Assembly (NCBI GenBank): GCA_936936565.1
Contig: CAKZIX010000124.1
Location: 16,506-80,505, forward strand
Direction: 5' to 3'
DNA: 64,000 nt
Origin: an uncultured Nocardiaceae bacterium
Lineage (GTDB): Bacteria; Actinomycetota; Actinomycetes; Mycobacteriales; Mycobacteriaceae
Shown one piece after another: positions 43,161-59,940 of the stretch (the stretch's first letter is position 1; each line of letters starts with the position of its first letter). The translations under genes were made by a program, and so were the position numbers. The notes below the pieces were generated by a model. It worked only from the letters and a program-made list of their open reading frames with translations, searched no databases and was not told the origin of the DNA.

Positions 43161-45650
43161 ATGCGAGTAGCGCAATCGTGGTTGACGGAGATCCTGCAGC
43201 GCGCCACGCCCGACTGGACGGCGACCGCTGACGACCTCGACGCGGGCTTCAACCGGGTCGGCCTCGAGGTGGAGGAGATCGACAAGATCGAGCCGATCTC
43301 CGGCCCGCTGGTGGTCGGGCGCGTCGTCGAGATCACCGAGCTGGCCGGATTCAAGAAGCCGATCCGGTTCTGCCGGGTCGATGTCGGCGAGCCGGAGCCG
43401 CGCGGAATCATCTGCGGGGCACGAAACTTCGCCGCCAACGATCTCGTCGTCGTGGCCTTGCCGGGCGCCGTGCTGCCCGGCGGGTTCGAGATCACCGCGC
43501 GCCGTACCTACGGGCAGGTGTCCGACGGCATGATCTGCTCGGTCGCCGAGCTGGGCATCGGCAAAGACCACTCGGGAATCCTTGTGCTCGAGCCGAATTC
43601 GGCGGCACCGGGCGCGGATGCCAACGCGTTCCTCGGCATGGACGACACCATCGTCGAATTGGCGATCACCCCCGACCGCGGGTACTGCTTCTCGGTCCGT
43701 GGGCTCACTCGTGAACTGGCGTGTGCCTTCGATCTCGAGTTCGCCGATCCCGCAGCGGTGCAACCACTTCCGGCCGAGGGCGCGGCATATCCCATTCGCG
43801 TCGAGGCGACATCGGGATGTACCCGCTTCGCCGCTCGCCGCGTCACCGGCATCGACCCGGCCGCGGTGAGCCCGTGGTGGCTGCAGCGGCGGCTGTTGCT
43901 GTCGGGTGTGCGGCCGATCTCGCCGGCCGTCGACGTCACCAACTACGTGATGCTGGAACTGGGCCAGCCGCTGCACGCCTTCGATGCGGCAACGTTGCAG
44001 GGCGAGTTGGTCGTTCGGCTCGCCACGGCGGGGGAGAAGCTCACCACGCTGGACGGTGTGGAGCGCACGCTCGACGCCGAAGACGTGGTCATCGCCGACG
44101 ATTCGGGCGTGCTGTCGCTGGCCGGTGTGATGGGCGGCGCCACCACCGAGGTGGGCGAGACCACCACCGACGTGCTGCTCGAGGCGGCCACCTGGAACCC
44201 GCTGTTCGTGTTCCGTACCGCGCGCCGCCACAAGCTGGTGTCCGAGGCCGGCAAGCGCTACGAGCGGACCGTCGACCCGGCGCTGAACGTGGCCGCGATC
44301 GACCGCGCCGCAGAGCTTTTGGTGCAGATCGCCGGCGGCACGGTGGCGCCGCAGCGCAGCGATGTCGGGGGTGCGCCGCAGCCGCGCGAGGCGATCAGCA
44401 TCGACATCGATCTCGCGGATCGTATTGCGGGTGTGGATTATCCGACCGGAACTTCGGCACGACGGCTCACCCAGATCGGGGCGAGCGTCGATGTCGGAGT
44501 GAGCGCGGACGGGCACGGCCAGCTGGTCGTGGTACCGCCGAGTTGGCGCCCCGACCTACAGCAGCCTGCCGATCTGGTCGAGGAAGTGCTGCGCCTGGAA
44601 GGGCTGGACAAGATCCCGTCGGTGCTGCCTGCGGCGCCCGCGGGTCGTGGCCTGACGCGGGCGCAGCAGCGCAAGCGCGCGGTCGGCCGGGCGCTGGCCG
44701 CGGCCGGGCATGTCGAGGTGTTGGCCCCGGTGTTCCTGCCCGCCAATGTTTTCGACACCTGGGGGCTGGACGCCGACGATGCGCGGCGGCACACCACCAA
44801 GGTGCTCAACCCGTTGGAGGCAGATCGCCCCGAACTGGCCACCACGCTGCTGCCGGGCCTGCTCGAGATCGCCGCGCGCAACATCGCGCGCGGGCAACGC
44901 GACATCGCGCTGTACTCGATCGCTCAGGTGGTGCTCCCCGGCCCGAACACGCGGCCGGTGGAGGCGTTGCCCGTGGACCGGCGCCCGACCGACGACGAGA
45001 TCGCGGAATTGCTGGATTCGCTTCCCGCGCAACCGGTTCGCGTTGGCGTCGTACTGACCGGGCTGCGCGAGCCGCGCGGTCCGTGGGGGCCCGGCACGCC
45101 GGCCTCGGCGCAAGATGCGTTCGCCGCCGCCGACATCGTCGCCGCGGCGGCCGGTGTCGCGCTGGAACGACGGGCGGCGCAGCACCTGCCGTGGCATCCG
45201 GGGCGGTGTGCCGAGCTGGTGCTCGACGGCACCGTGGTCGGCTATGCCGGCGAGCTGCACCCGGCGGTGCTGGAGCGGGCCGGGTTGCCGCCGCGCACCT
45301 GTGCGCTGGAGCTGGACCTGGACGCGCTGCCACTCGTCGAATCGCGCCCGGCCCCGCTCGTGTCGGCCTTCCCGCCGGTGCTGCAAGACGTGTCGCTGTC
45401 CGTGGGCCGCGAGGTGCCGGCCGGACAGGTGGCGGCGGCGCTGCGCTCCGGTGGCGGGGATCTGCTCGAGGACATCCGGTTGTTCGACGTGTATTCCGGC
45501 GCGCAGGCCGGCGAGGGCCGCAAGTCGCTCACGTTCGCGCTGCGCTTCCGCGCGCCGGATCGCACCCTCACCGAGGACGAGGCCAGCGCCGCGCGTGACG
45601 CCGCCGTTGCCGCAGCGGGCACCGCGGTGGGCGCCGAACTCCGGGCCTGA
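43161..45650 (+). CDS. pheT: Phenylalanine-tRNA ligase beta subunit
   Basis: The 829-residue beta subunit of the (alpha beta)2 synthetase carries the editing site. It has a tRNA-binding EMAP-like domain (about 40-150: [50 protein letters not shown]), the B3/B4 editing region ([39 protein letters not shown]), the B5 and catalytic-like core, and a C-terminal anticodon-binding FDX-ACB domain ([35 protein letters not shown]). ATG 43161. Composition is typical of the right half. Confidence 0.96.
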   Translation: MRVAQSWLTEILQRATPDWTATADDLDAGFNRVGLEVEEIDKIEPISGPLVVGRVVEITELAGFKKPIRFCRVDVGEPEPRGIICGARNFAANDLVVVALPGAVLPGGFEITARRTYGQVSDGMICSVAELGIGKDHSGILVLEPNSAAPGADANAFLGMDDTIVELAITPDRGYCFSVRGLTRELACAFDLEFADPAAVQPLPAEGAAYPIRVEATSGCTRFAARRVTGIDPAAVSPWWLQRRLLLSGVRPISPAVDVTNYVMLELGQPLHAFDAATLQGELVVRLATAGEKLTTLDGVERTLDAEDVVIADDSGVLSLAGVMGGATTEVGETTTDVLLEAATWNPLFVFRTARRHKLVSEAGKRYERTVDPALNVAAIDRAAELLVQIAGGTVAPQRSDVGGAPQPREAISIDIDLADRIAGVDYPTGTSARRLTQIGASVDVGVSADGHGQLVVVPPSWRPDLQQPADLVEEVLRLEGLDKIPSVLPAAPAGRGLTRAQQRKRAVGRALAAAGHVEVLAPVFLPANVFDTWGLDADDARRHTTKVLNPLEADRPELATTLLPGLLEIAARNIARGQRDIALYSIAQVVLPGPNTRPVEALPVDRRPTDDEIAELLDSLPAQPVRVGVVLTGLREPRGPWGPGTPASAQDAFAAADIVAAAAGVALERRAAQHLPWHPGRCAELVLDGTVVGYAGELHPAVLERAGLPPRTCALELDLDALPLVESRPAPLVSAFPPVLQDVSLSVGREVPAGQVAAALRSGGGDLLEDIRLFDVYSGAQAGEGRKSLTFALRFRAPDRTLTEDEASAARDAAVAAAGTAVGAELRA

Positions 45651-45679
45651 GCATCCGGCAGTCCAGTAGCGTTGGCCTC

Positions 45680-46507
45680 ATGCCGGACAACAGCCCCCTC
45701 GGCGGTGGGGCGAGCGCAGCGACGGGGGTTGTCACTGCGCTGCGCAATCTCACCGATGCCGAATTGCTTGCCATCATCAGCGCGGTGACCATGGATCGGC
45801 CCGGTCTGGCGCGCGTGCATGCCGCCGCAACCGAGCGCCCGGATTCGCTCGTCCCGGATCTGCCGGACGACCTGCCGCCGGTGCCGACGCCGGATGCGGT
45901 GGGCACCGGGAGCGCTCCGCAACCGGCCGACGCCGGCACCGAGCCGACCGCGCCGGGAGTTGCGGGCCCGGCCACGGGAAGCGCGCCGCAGCCTGCCGAT
46001 GCGCAGGCCGGCGGTGGGGCGTCGTCGCCGGACACAGGTGGCGGCAGTCCCGCGCAGCCGCCGGGCACCGGGAGCGCCCCGCAACCGTCCGGATCCGCCG
46101 CCGACACCGCGCCGACGGCGGCCGGAGCTGCCGATGCGGCCACCGGAAGTGCCCCGCAACCGTCCGACTCGGGAACCGATGCTCTGTCGGCCACCGCCGG
46201 AGCCGCGGGCGCGGCCACCGGAAGTGCCCCGCAGTTGCCGACGAGTGAACCGACCGTGGTCGATGCCGAGATCGTGCCCGAGGGTGCTCCGGGACCGGGC
46301 TACACCGCCGCCGGGGTGCCGACGTTCGACGGCGTTCGCGACAAGGTCGAGCACCGGTACGGTACGTCGGTCGGCGCCGAGGAACTCGACGAACAATCGC
46401 CCGCGGGCCGAGCCGTCGCCGCGCAGTGGGAAGCGCGGCAGCGGGCCGGACATGAACGACTGGAACAAATTCGCCGGTCGATGCAGCGTAAGGATGAGGA
46501 TGGCTGA
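45680..46507 (+). CDS. Low-complexity protein with TGSAPQP repeats
   Basis: The 275-residue protein begins with about 45 ordered residues (VVTALRNLTDAELLAIISAVTMDRPGLARVHAA), then a Pro/Ala/Gly-rich stretch with five copies of TGSAPQP or a close variant (about 76-200) separated by Ala-rich linkers. The C-terminal 75 residues look ordered (VPTFDGVRDKVEHRYGTSVGAEELDEQSPAGRAVAAQWEARQRAGHERLEQIRRSM). I recognise no family. No signal peptide or membrane helix is visible. Its end overlaps the following gene by 8 bases. The Ala/Pro bias should not be over-read in such G+C-rich DNA. Confidence 0.6.
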   Translation: MPDNSPLGGGASAATGVVTALRNLTDAELLAIISAVTMDRPGLARVHAAATERPDSLVPDLPDDLPPVPTPDAVGTGSAPQPADAGTEPTAPGVAGPATGSAPQPADAQAGGGASSPDTGGGSPAQPPGTGSAPQPSGSAADTAPTAAGAADAATGSAPQPSDSGTDALSATAGAAGAATGSAPQLPTSEPTVVDAEIVPEGAPGPGYTAAGVPTFDGVRDKVEHRYGTSVGAEELDEQSPAGRAVAAQWEARQRAGHERLEQIRRSMQRKDEDG

Positions 46508-47540
46508 CCCGAAGGTGCTCGCCGAGCGGTTGCTCGATGCACAGGTGCAATTCGTGCTCGACGAGCTCACCGGCGACACGCTCGTCGCGAACATCGCGCG
46601 CGACGTCGACGACGTGCTGGCGGTCGCCGAGACGCTCGTCGTCGCCGACACCGTCGACCAGGACGCCGTCAAGCAGACGGCACGGGAGCTGGTCGACCAG
46701 ATTGGGGCCGGCCCGATCATCGCGCCGATGGCGTCCGCGTTCTCCGACGCGATCTACGATCTGGCGGCCAACGAGAAGTATCACCTCGGCGACGTCGTGG
46801 ACCGCGAACCCGTCGTTGCACTGTTCGATCAGCTGCTCGGCATGCACACGCTGCACAATCGGGCGCTCGATCGGCTGACGGAGAGCCCGCTGGTCGCCAA
46901 CGTCGCGTCCTCGTTCGTCAACAAGATCGTGTCGGACTTTCTGGCATCGAACCGGGAGAAGGCGGAGCGGCTGCCCGGCATGGGGGCGCTGCTGTCGGTG
47001 GGCGACAAGGCCGCCGCCCGGGTGCGCAAGGCCACCGACCGCCATCTGGACCAGTTCATCGGCGACGTCGCCGGCCGCGGCGCGCAGTACGCGCTCAAGC
47101 GCACCAACAACGCGATACGGGAGTTGATCCGCGACGCGCCGCTGCACGAGGCGGCGATGGAGCTGTGGGATCTGCACGCGGACGAGCCGATCGCCGGGTT
47201 GCGGGAGTACCTGAGCCGGCAAGAGCAGCGCGAGTTGGTCGAGATCGTGCACCGCATCGCCGAAACGGCCCGCAACACCGAGTATTTCGGCCATGTGCTC
47301 GACGAGTGCATCGACGTGTTCTACGAGCGTTACGGCTCGCACACAGTCGCGTCGCTGCTGCCGGAGGTCGGACTTTCCCGCGATCAGCTGATCAAGGACA
47401 TCCGCACCTATGCACCGCCCATCGTCGAGGCCGCCAAGCGCGACGGTGCGCTGGCCAACCTGATCCGGCAGCGGCTCGAGCCGTTCTTCCTGTCGGATTC
47501 GACGTTGGCCATTCTCGAGGGCGCCCCCGAGAAAGTGTGA
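46500..47540 (+). CDS. Conserved-looking helical protein of unknown function
   Basis: ATG 46500 follows AAGGATGAGG and starts a 346-residue, mostly helical, acidic protein (ADPKVLAERLLDAQVQFVLDELTGDTLVANIARDVDDVLAVAETLVVADTVD...). Later segments include NEKYHLGDVVDREPVVALFDQL and EYLSRQEQRELVEIVHRIAETARNTEYFGHVLDECIDVFYERYGSHTVASLLPEVGLS. No motif or known domain is apparent to me, and no transmembrane segment. Regular amino-acid content and the coupled start make it a real gene. It overlaps the repeat protein by eight bases and ends 51 bases before argC. Confidence 0.72.
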   Translation: MADPKVLAERLLDAQVQFVLDELTGDTLVANIARDVDDVLAVAETLVVADTVDQDAVKQTARELVDQIGAGPIIAPMASAFSDAIYDLAANEKYHLGDVVDREPVVALFDQLLGMHTLHNRALDRLTESPLVANVASSFVNKIVSDFLASNREKAERLPGMGALLSVGDKAAARVRKATDRHLDQFIGDVAGRGAQYALKRTNNAIRELIRDAPLHEAAMELWDLHADEPIAGLREYLSRQEQRELVEIVHRIAETARNTEYFGHVLDECIDVFYERYGSHTVASLLPEVGLSRDQLIKDIRTYAPPIVEAAKRDGALANLIRQRLEPFFLSDSTLAILEGAPEKV

Positions 47541-47551
47541 ACTGGCGCCCA

Positions 47552-49809
<2,258 letters not shown>

Positions 49810-49813
<4 letters not shown>

Positions 49814-50697
49814 TTTCGGCGCTCGAGAAGGCGCAGGTGCTGGCCGGCGCGCTGCCCTGGCTGCAGCGTTTTCACGGCAAGATCGTGGTCGTCAAGTACG
49901 GCGGCAATGCCATGGTCGACGCCGAACTGAAGGCGGCGTTCGCGGCCGACATGGTGTTCCTGCGCAACGTCGGCGTGTACCCGGTGGTGGTGCACGGCGG
50001 CGGCCCGCAGATCAGCGCCATGCTGAAACGTCTTGGCCTGCAAGGGGAATTCCGGGGCGGCTTCCGGGTCACCACGCCCGAAGTCATGGACGTGGTGCGG
50101 ATGGTGCTCTTCGGGCAGGTCGGGCGCGAACTGGTCGGCCTGATCAACGCCCACGGTCCGTACGCCGTCGGGATCTCCGGCGAGGACGCCCACCTGTTCA
50201 CCGCCACCCGGCGCACCGTGCTCGTCGACGGCGAAGACACCGACATCGGCCTCGTCGGCGACGTCACCACGGTCAGCCCGGATGCGGTGCACGATCTCAT
50301 CGAGGCCGGCCGGATTCCGGTGGTGAGCACCATCGCTCCGGATGCCGACGGCGTGGTGCACAACATCAACGCCGACACCGCCGCCGCGGCGCTCGCCGGT
50401 GCGCTGGGCGCGGAAAAGCTGATCGTGCTCACCGATGTCGAAGGGCTGTACACCGATTGGCCGAACCGCGATTCGCTGGCCAGCGAAATCGACGCGGCCG
50501 CACTGGAATCGCTGTTGCCGGCGCTCGACGCCGGGATGGTGCCGAAGATGGAAGCCTGCCTGCGCGCGGTCCGTGACGGCGTGCCAAGCGCGCACGTCAT
50601 CGACGGGCGGGTCGCACACTCGGTGTTGCTCGAGATGTTCACCGGTGAAGGAATCGGCACGATGGTAACGAAGACCCCGACGGGAGTGACACAGTGA
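49810..50697 (+). CDS. argB: Acetylglutamate kinase
   Basis: ArgB phosphorylates N-acetylglutamate; in many actinobacteria it is the arginine-sensitive step. The 295-residue protein shows [11 protein letters not shown] (ATP/catalytic Lys), [24 protein letters not shown]-type [37 protein letters not shown], and a long N-terminal helix with [11 protein letters not shown], the type associated with hexameric, feedback-inhibited forms. It overlaps argJ by ATGA and argD by GTGA. Confidence 0.96.
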
Positions 50698-51869
50698 CGA
50701 AAACCGAAGAGCTGCAGCGGCGTTGGTCGACGTCGCTGATGAACAACTACGGGGTGCCGAAGGTTGCGCTCACCCGCGGCCGGGGTGCGCTCGTCTGGGA
50801 TGCCGACGGCAAGCAGTATCTGGATCTGCTCGGCGGGATCGCGGTGAACATTCTGGGGCATGGGCATCCGGCCATCGCGCAAGCGGTCACCGAACAGCTT
50901 GCGACGCTGGGACATACCTCGAACCTGTACGTCAACGAGCCGGCCCTCGAGCTGGCCGAGCAGTTGCTCGCCCACCTGGGTGCGCCCGGCAAGGCATTCT
51001 TCTGCAACTCGGGAACCGAGGCCAACGAGGCCGCGTTCAAGATCGCGCGGCTCACCGGCCGCACGAAAATCGTTGCCTGCGAAGAAGCTTTCCACGGTCG
51101 CACCATGGGTTCGCTGGCGTTGACCGGGCAGCCGAGCAAGCGCGCACCGTTCGAGCCGATGCCGCCCGGTGTCGTGCACGTCCCGTTCGGTGATGTCGCC
51201 GCCCTCGAGTCCGCCGTCGACGACGACACCGCCGCGGTGTTTCTCGAACCGATGCTCGGAGAGAGCGGGGTCGTCGTGCCGCCGGCCGGCTATCTCGCGG
51301 CGGCGCGGGAGATCACCGCGAAACACGGTGCGCTGCTGGTGCTCGACGAAGTGCAGACCGGTATCGGCCGCACCGGCTGGTTCTACGCGCACCAGGCGGT
51401 GGGGATCGTTCCGGATGTGGTCACTCTCGCCAAGGGGCTGGGTGGCGGGCTGCCGATCGGCGCCGTGCTGGCCACCGGTGCGGCGGCGGAACTGCTGCAG
51501 CCCGGCATGCACGGCACCACGTTCGGCGGGAACCCGGTGTGCGTGGCGGCGGCGCTCGCCGTGCTCCGGGTGGTTGCCGAGGAAGACCTGGTCTCGCGCG
51601 CGGATTCGCTCGGCAAGGCGATCGCGCACGGGATCGAAGACCTCGAGCATCCGCTGGTCGACCACGTCCGGGGCGCAGGTCTGCTCCTCGGCATCGTCCT
51701 CACCGAGGAGGTGTCGGCGCAGGTGGAAGCGCAGGCCCGGGCGGCGGGCTTCCTAATCAATCCCGCCAAGCCCAACGTGATTCGGCTGGCTCCGCCGCTG
51801 ATTCTCACCGCGGAACAGGCGACCGGTTTTGTGACCGCACTTCCGACGATTCTGGACGGGGCCCGGTAG
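50694..51869 (+). CDS. argD: Acetylornithine aminotransferase
   Basis: ArgD, a class III PLP aminotransferase, makes N-acetylornithine. The 391-residue product shows [34 protein letters not shown] (cofactor phosphate), [29 protein letters not shown] (Asp contacts the PLP ring), [13 protein letters not shown] with the Schiff-base Lys, and [22 protein letters not shown] 50694 overlaps argB. argF begins on the next base after its stop. Confidence 0.95.
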   Translation: MTKTEELQRRWSTSLMNNYGVPKVALTRGRGALVWDADGKQYLDLLGGIAVNILGHGHPAIAQAVTEQLATLGHTSNLYVNEPALELAEQLLAHLGAPGKAFFCNSGTEANEAAFKIARLTGRTKIVACEEAFHGRTMGSLALTGQPSKRAPFEPMPPGVVHVPFGDVAALESAVDDDTAAVFLEPMLGESGVVVPPAGYLAAAREITAKHGALLVLDEVQTGIGRTGWFYAHQAVGIVPDVVTLAKGLGGGLPIGAVLATGAAAELLQPGMHGTTFGGNPVCVAAALAVLRVVAEEDLVSRADSLGKAIAHGIEDLEHPLVDHVRGAGLLLGIVLTEEVSAQVEAQARAAGFLINPAKPNVIRLAPPLILTAEQATGFVTALPTILDGAR

Positions 51870-53290
<1,421 letters not shown>

Positions 53291-53315
53291 GGGTCGCCGA
53301 GCGCTGTCGAGGGGC

Positions 53316-53350
53316 GGTTATGAATGGCATTGCATCATCGTGCATAATCA
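53316..53350 (+). promoter_or_regulatory. Probable ArgR operator and promoter of argG
   Basis: The 35-bp pattern (GGTTATGAATG, TTGCA, then after six bases TGCATAATCA) matches the argC element at 47552-47586 nearly throughout, while the flanking bases differ. It lies 36 bases before the argG ATG and 25 after the argR stop. CATAAT would be the -10. Confidence 0.75.
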
Positions 53351-53386
53351 TTGGTAGACATTCCCAGAGAAGGAGCAAGTAGCACC

Positions 53387-56033
<2,647 letters not shown>

Positions 56034-56106
56034 GGCCAACACCCGTCGTCGGTGCCGGACCCTATGGGATGCTCTGAGGGTCAGGTCGCCGGCGCTGGGA
56101 GTTGTC

Positions 56107-59073
56107 GTGAATTTCGGAACGGACAGGGTGCTCGGGCCGATTCAGCGGCTCGTCGCCACCGCGCAGAACGGGCTGGAAGTGCTCCGCGTCGGCGGGCTCG
56201 AAAGCCAGCGCGCCTCGTCTCCGTTCGAGGTGGTCGAGGAAACCAAGATGTACCGGCTGCGCCGGTACTTCGCCGCCGACGTCGATGCCGACCGGCCCGT
56301 GATCGTGCTGGTGCCGCCGATGATGCTCGACGCCGATGTATGGGATGTCTCGCCGGACAAGGGCGCTGCCGGCGTGCTGCACGAACTGGGCATCGACGTC
56401 TGGGTGATCGACTTCGGTTCGCCGGCCACCAGGGAGGGCGGCTGGGAACGCAGCATGGCCGACCATGTCGTGGCGGTCAGCGAGGCGATCGATTTCGTCG
56501 TCGGACACACCGGTCGCAGCGTGCATCTGGGCGGCTACTCCCAGGGCGGCATGTTCTGCTACCAGGCAGCCGCGTACCGGCAGTCGAAAGATCTGCTCAG
56601 CGTCGTCACCTTCGGCAGCCCGGTCAACCTGATCGCCGCATTGCCGCTCGGCATCCCCGCCGGCATCGCAATCAAGGGCGCGGGCTTCCTGGCCGATCAT
56701 GTCTTCACCCGGCTGCCGATCACCGACACCATGGCGCGTACCGGTTTTCAGTTGCTGGATCCGGTCAAGACCGTCCGCTCGCGGATCGACTTCGTCCGTC
56801 AGCTGCACGACCGCGACGCCCTGTTGCCGCGGGAGGCGCAGCGCCGGTTCATCGAACAGGAAGGCTGGGTGCCGTGGTCGGGCCCGGCGGTCGCCGAGCT
56901 GCTCAAGCAACTCGTCGTGCACAACCGGATGATGTCCGGCGGCATCGTGATCAACGACCGGCTCATCACGCTGGCCGACATCACCTGCCCCATCCTGGCC
57001 TTCATCGGCGAGGTCGACGACATCGGGCAGCCGGTCGCGGTACGCGGCATCCGCAATGCCGCCCCGCGCGCGGAGGTCTACGAAATCGACGTGCGGGCAG
57101 GTCATTTCGGTCTGGTCGTCGGCTCGACGGCGGCCACGCAGACGTGGCCGGCGGTCGCCGACTGGATGCGTTGGCGCGAAGGTGCGGGCGACAAGCCCGA
57201 GATATTGCTGGACATGAGCTTCGATGCCGCCGACGAGTCGCCGCTGACCCCGCTCACCCGGTTGCTGCAGACCGCAGGCTCGGTCGCCGAGGTGGGCGTC
57301 GGCGTCGGGCGCACCGTGGTCGAGGCCGCGGCGAATACGCTGCGCGGGTCGGCCGAGCTGTCCGGCGAGGCCGCGCGGACCCTGCCGCGGCTCGTGCGGC
57401 TGGGCAGCATCCAACCGCACACCCGGATCTCGCTGGGCAGCCTCCTTGCCGAACAGGGCAAGCGCGCGCCGATCGGTGAGTGCTTCCTGTTCGAAGACCG
57501 CGTCCACACCAACGCCGCCGTCAACACCCGCATCGACAACGTGGTGCGCGGGCTCATCGAGGTCGGCGTGCGCCCGGCGCACCGCATCGGCGTCGTGATG
57601 GAGACTCGGCCCAGCGCGCTGGTCACCGTCGCCGCGCTGTCGCGGCTCGGGGCGGTCGCCGTGCTGCTCGCGCCGGGCAGCGATCTCGCCCAGGCTATCG
57701 ATCTGACGGAGATCGATACGATCGTCACCGACCCGGACAACCTCGAAGGTGTCGCGGAAACCGGCCACAAGGTGCTCGTGCTCGGTGGTGGCGACGCGCG
57801 TGGTCTCGCCGTGCCGACCGACGCCCGGATCATCGACCTCGAGCAGATCGATCCCGCAGCCGTGACCGTGCCCGACTGGTATCGCCCGAACCCGGGGCGC
57901 GCGCGGGACCTGGCGTTCGTGCTGGTCAGCGGCACCGGTGCGGCCATGGAGGCCAAGCTCATCACCAACTATCGCTGGGCGCTGTCGGCCTTCGGTACCG
58001 CGAGCGCGGCCGATCTCGGGCGTAGCGACACGGTGTATTGCCTTGCGCCGCTGCATCATTCGTCAGGGTTGCTGGTCAGTGTGGGCGGCGCGGTGGCCGG
58101 CGGTTCGCGGATCGCGCTGGCCCGCAACCTGGATCCCGCGAAGTTCCCCGAGGAGGTGCGCCGCTACGGAGTCACCGTCGTCACCTACACGTGGACGATG
58201 ATGCGCGAAATCCTCGACTCCGAGCAGTCCTCCCTCGAACGAAGCCATCCGGTGCGGCTCTTCATCGGCTCCGGGATGCCGGTGGGACTGTGGCGGCGCA
58301 CGCTGGAACGTTACGCCCCCGCGCGGGTCGTCGAGTTCTACGCCTCGACCGAGGGTGACGTGGTGCTCGCCAATGTGTCGGGTGTGAAGGTGGGCTGCAA
58401 GGGCCGCCCGGTGCCCGGCACGGCGCGGGTGGCGCTGGCCGCCTACGACCCCGTGGCTGAGAAGTTCTTCGAAGACGAGCGCGGGTTCATCCGGCTCGCC
58501 GAGCCCAACGAGGTCGGTTTGCTGCTGGGCCGGGTGTCCGCGGACGCACCGCTGCCACAGGGCGGCATGCGCAGTGTGTTCGAGCCCGGGGACGCGTGGG
58601 TGCCCACCGAGAATCTGTTCCGGCAGGACGCCGACGGCGACTACTGGTTGCTCGACCACAAACGCCTGCTCGTCAAGGCGCGGCGCGGCGCGGTGTTCAC
58701 GCAGCCGATCATCGACATCCTCGGCGAGATCAGGGACGTGGATCTGGTTGTCGCATACGGGGTTCCGTACCGCGGCAAGGACATCGCGATCGCGGCGGTG
58801 ACATTGCACGACGGCGGTGAACTGACCGCGGCGAAGGTCACCGCGACGCTGAGTGGTCTGCAGCCCAGCGAGCGGCCCGAGGTCGTGCACGTCGTCGACA
58901 GCATCCCGGTCGGTTCGTCGTATCGCCCGAAGCCCGGCCCGCTGCGCGAGGCGGGGCTGCCCATGCCGGGCGAGCGCACGTTCTTCTATGACGATGCCGC
59001 CGGCGAATACGCGGTGCTCACCGACGAGGTGGCGGCGGAACTACGCCGCCGCGCGCACGAGGAGGACCAGTAG
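56107..59073 (+). CDS. Fusion of alpha/beta-hydrolase (lipase-like) and acyl-CoA synthetase-like domains
   Basis: The 988-residue protein has an N-terminal hydrolase (about 1-370) of the PHA-synthase-like alpha/beta fold: DVWVIDFGSPATREGGWERSM, GGYSQGGMFCYQ with the nucleophile Ser, and the later Asp and His (GHFGLVVGS). A linker leads to an AMP-binding domain (about 450-980) with EFYASTEGDVVLANVSG and DADGDYWLLDHKRLLVKARRG. The usual P-loop TSGTTGxPK is VSGTGAAMEAKL, so adenylation may be weakened. M. tuberculosis Rv1683, annotated as a long-chain acyl-CoA synthase/lipase, has this architecture and neighbourhood. GTG 56107 follows GGGAG. Role: lipid remodelling (inference). Confidence 0.8.
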   Translation: MNFGTDRVLGPIQRLVATAQNGLEVLRVGGLESQRASSPFEVVEETKMYRLRRYFAADVDADRPVIVLVPPMMLDADVWDVSPDKGAAGVLHELGIDVWVIDFGSPATREGGWERSMADHVVAVSEAIDFVVGHTGRSVHLGGYSQGGMFCYQAAAYRQSKDLLSVVTFGSPVNLIAALPLGIPAGIAIKGAGFLADHVFTRLPITDTMARTGFQLLDPVKTVRSRIDFVRQLHDRDALLPREAQRRFIEQEGWVPWSGPAVAELLKQLVVHNRMMSGGIVINDRLITLADITCPILAFIGEVDDIGQPVAVRGIRNAAPRAEVYEIDVRAGHFGLVVGSTAATQTWPAVADWMRWREGAGDKPEILLDMSFDAADESPLTPLTRLLQTAGSVAEVGVGVGRTVVEAAANTLRGSAELSGEAARTLPRLVRLGSIQPHTRISLGSLLAEQGKRAPIGECFLFEDRVHTNAAVNTRIDNVVRGLIEVGVRPAHRIGVVMETRPSALVTVAALSRLGAVAVLLAPGSDLAQAIDLTEIDTIVTDPDNLEGVAETGHKVLVLGGGDARGLAVPTDARIIDLEQIDPAAVTVPDWYRPNPGRARDLAFVLVSGTGAAMEAKLITNYRWALSAFGTASAADLGRSDTVYCLAPLHHSSGLLVSVGGAVAGGSRIALARNLDPAKFPEEVRRYGVTVVTYTWTMMREILDSEQSSLERSHPVRLFIGSGMPVGLWRRTLERYAPARVVEFYASTEGDVVLANVSGVKVGCKGRPVPGTARVALAAYDPVAEKFFEDERGFIRLAEPNEVGLLLGRVSADAPLPQGGMRSVFEPGDAWVPTENLFRQDADGDYWLLDHKRLLVKARRGAVFTQPIIDILGEIRDVDLVVAYGVPYRGKDIAIAAVTLHDGGELTAAKVTATLSGLQPSERPEVVHVVDSIPVGSSYRPKPGPLREAGLPMPGERTFFYDDAAGEYAVLTDEVAAELRRRAHEEDQ

Positions 59074-59084
59074 GGTTGGCGGCT

Positions 59085-59312
59085 ATGGCTGAATCGACGA
59101 TCGACCCGGCGCTGCACGCCATCCTCGCCTGCCCGCAGGACAAGGGACCTTTGCTGCTGATTGCCGGGGAAGCGCTGTACAACCCGCGGCTGCACCGCAT
59201 CTATCCCATCGAAGACGGCATCCCCGTGCTGCTGGTCGACGAAGCGCGCGATGCCACCGACGCCGAGCACGCCGATCTCGTCGCGCGCGGCACCGAACCG
59301 CCTGCGGCTTAG
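59085..59312 (+). CDS. Trm112-like small protein
   Basis: The 75-residue protein matches the Trm112 family: DPALHAILACPQDKGPLLLIAGEALYNPRLHRIYPIEDGIPVLLVDEA. Eukaryotic Trm112 activates methyltransferases; the bacterial role is less clear. Only one of the family's cysteines (ACPQDKG) is present, so zinc binding is unlikely. It follows the lipase/acyl-CoA-synthetase gene after 11 bases, as in M. tuberculosis, and may be cotranscribed. Start ATG 59085. Confidence 0.82.
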   Translation: MAESTIDPALHAILACPQDKGPLLLIAGEALYNPRLHRIYPIEDGIPVLLVDEARDATDAEHADLVARGTEPPAA

Positions 59313-59315
59313 TCG

Positions 59316-59915
59316 TCACCGGACGGCGTCGAGGTCGCCGGTGAGGTAGCGCTGGATCGTCGGGCCGACCAGCCGTGCCGCGTCGTCGGCACCGAGCGAC
59401 GCGAGCGGTTCCAGCTTCAGGATCATCCGCGCCACCCCGAGACCGATCATCTGGGATGCGGCAAGTTCCACCCGCAGCCGTCCGGAGCCGCTTGGGCGGT
59501 CCACTCGCTCGCGGACGTCACGCAGCGCGATCTCGACCATGAAGTGCCGGATCAGCGAGGTGTCCCCGCCACCGACGATCCCGCGGAACGCGGCCACCAT
59601 GCCGTCGCCCGCCGGGGAATCCCACACGGTCACCACGGTTCGCACCAGGTGTTCGCCCAGCTCCGCGAGCGGGACACTGTCGAGCGCGCGCACCAGGATC
59701 CGCGGGTCGATCGGCAGCTGGATCGCAGCCACGAAGAGATCCTGTTTGGTGCCGAAGTAGTGGTGCACCAGCGCCGAATCGACGCCGGCCGCCGCTGCGA
59801 TAGAGCGCACCGACGTCTTGTCGAAACCATTGTCGGCAAACAGCTTTCGGGCCGAGTCGAGGATCGCTTCCCTGGTCCCCGACTGGCCCGGCCGCCGTCC
59901 GCTGCGCTCGGTCAC
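59316..59915 (-). CDS. TetR family transcriptional repressor
   Basis: The 199-residue protein has a TetR HTH (TREAILDSARKLFADNGFDKTSVRSIAAAAGVDSALVHHYFGTKQDLFVAAI) and a C-terminal ligand domain. On the minus strand it follows the ABC ATPase and permease genes, 115 bases after the permease stop, so the three may form one operon. It probably represses the transporter through the palindrome at 61505-61540 (inference). GTG 59915 start. The ligand is unknown. Confidence 0.85.
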   Translation of the reverse strand: MTERSGRRPGQSGTREAILDSARKLFADNGFDKTSVRSIAAAAGVDSALVHHYFGTKQDLFVAAIQLPIDPRILVRALDSVPLAELGEHLVRTVVTVWDSPAGDGMVAAFRGIVGGGDTSLIRHFMVEIALRDVRERVDRPSGSGRLRVELAASQMIGLGVARMILKLEPLASLGADDAARLVGPTIQRYLTGDLDAVR

Positions 59916-59940
59916 GCAGTTCGTCTCCGCAGCTCCGATG

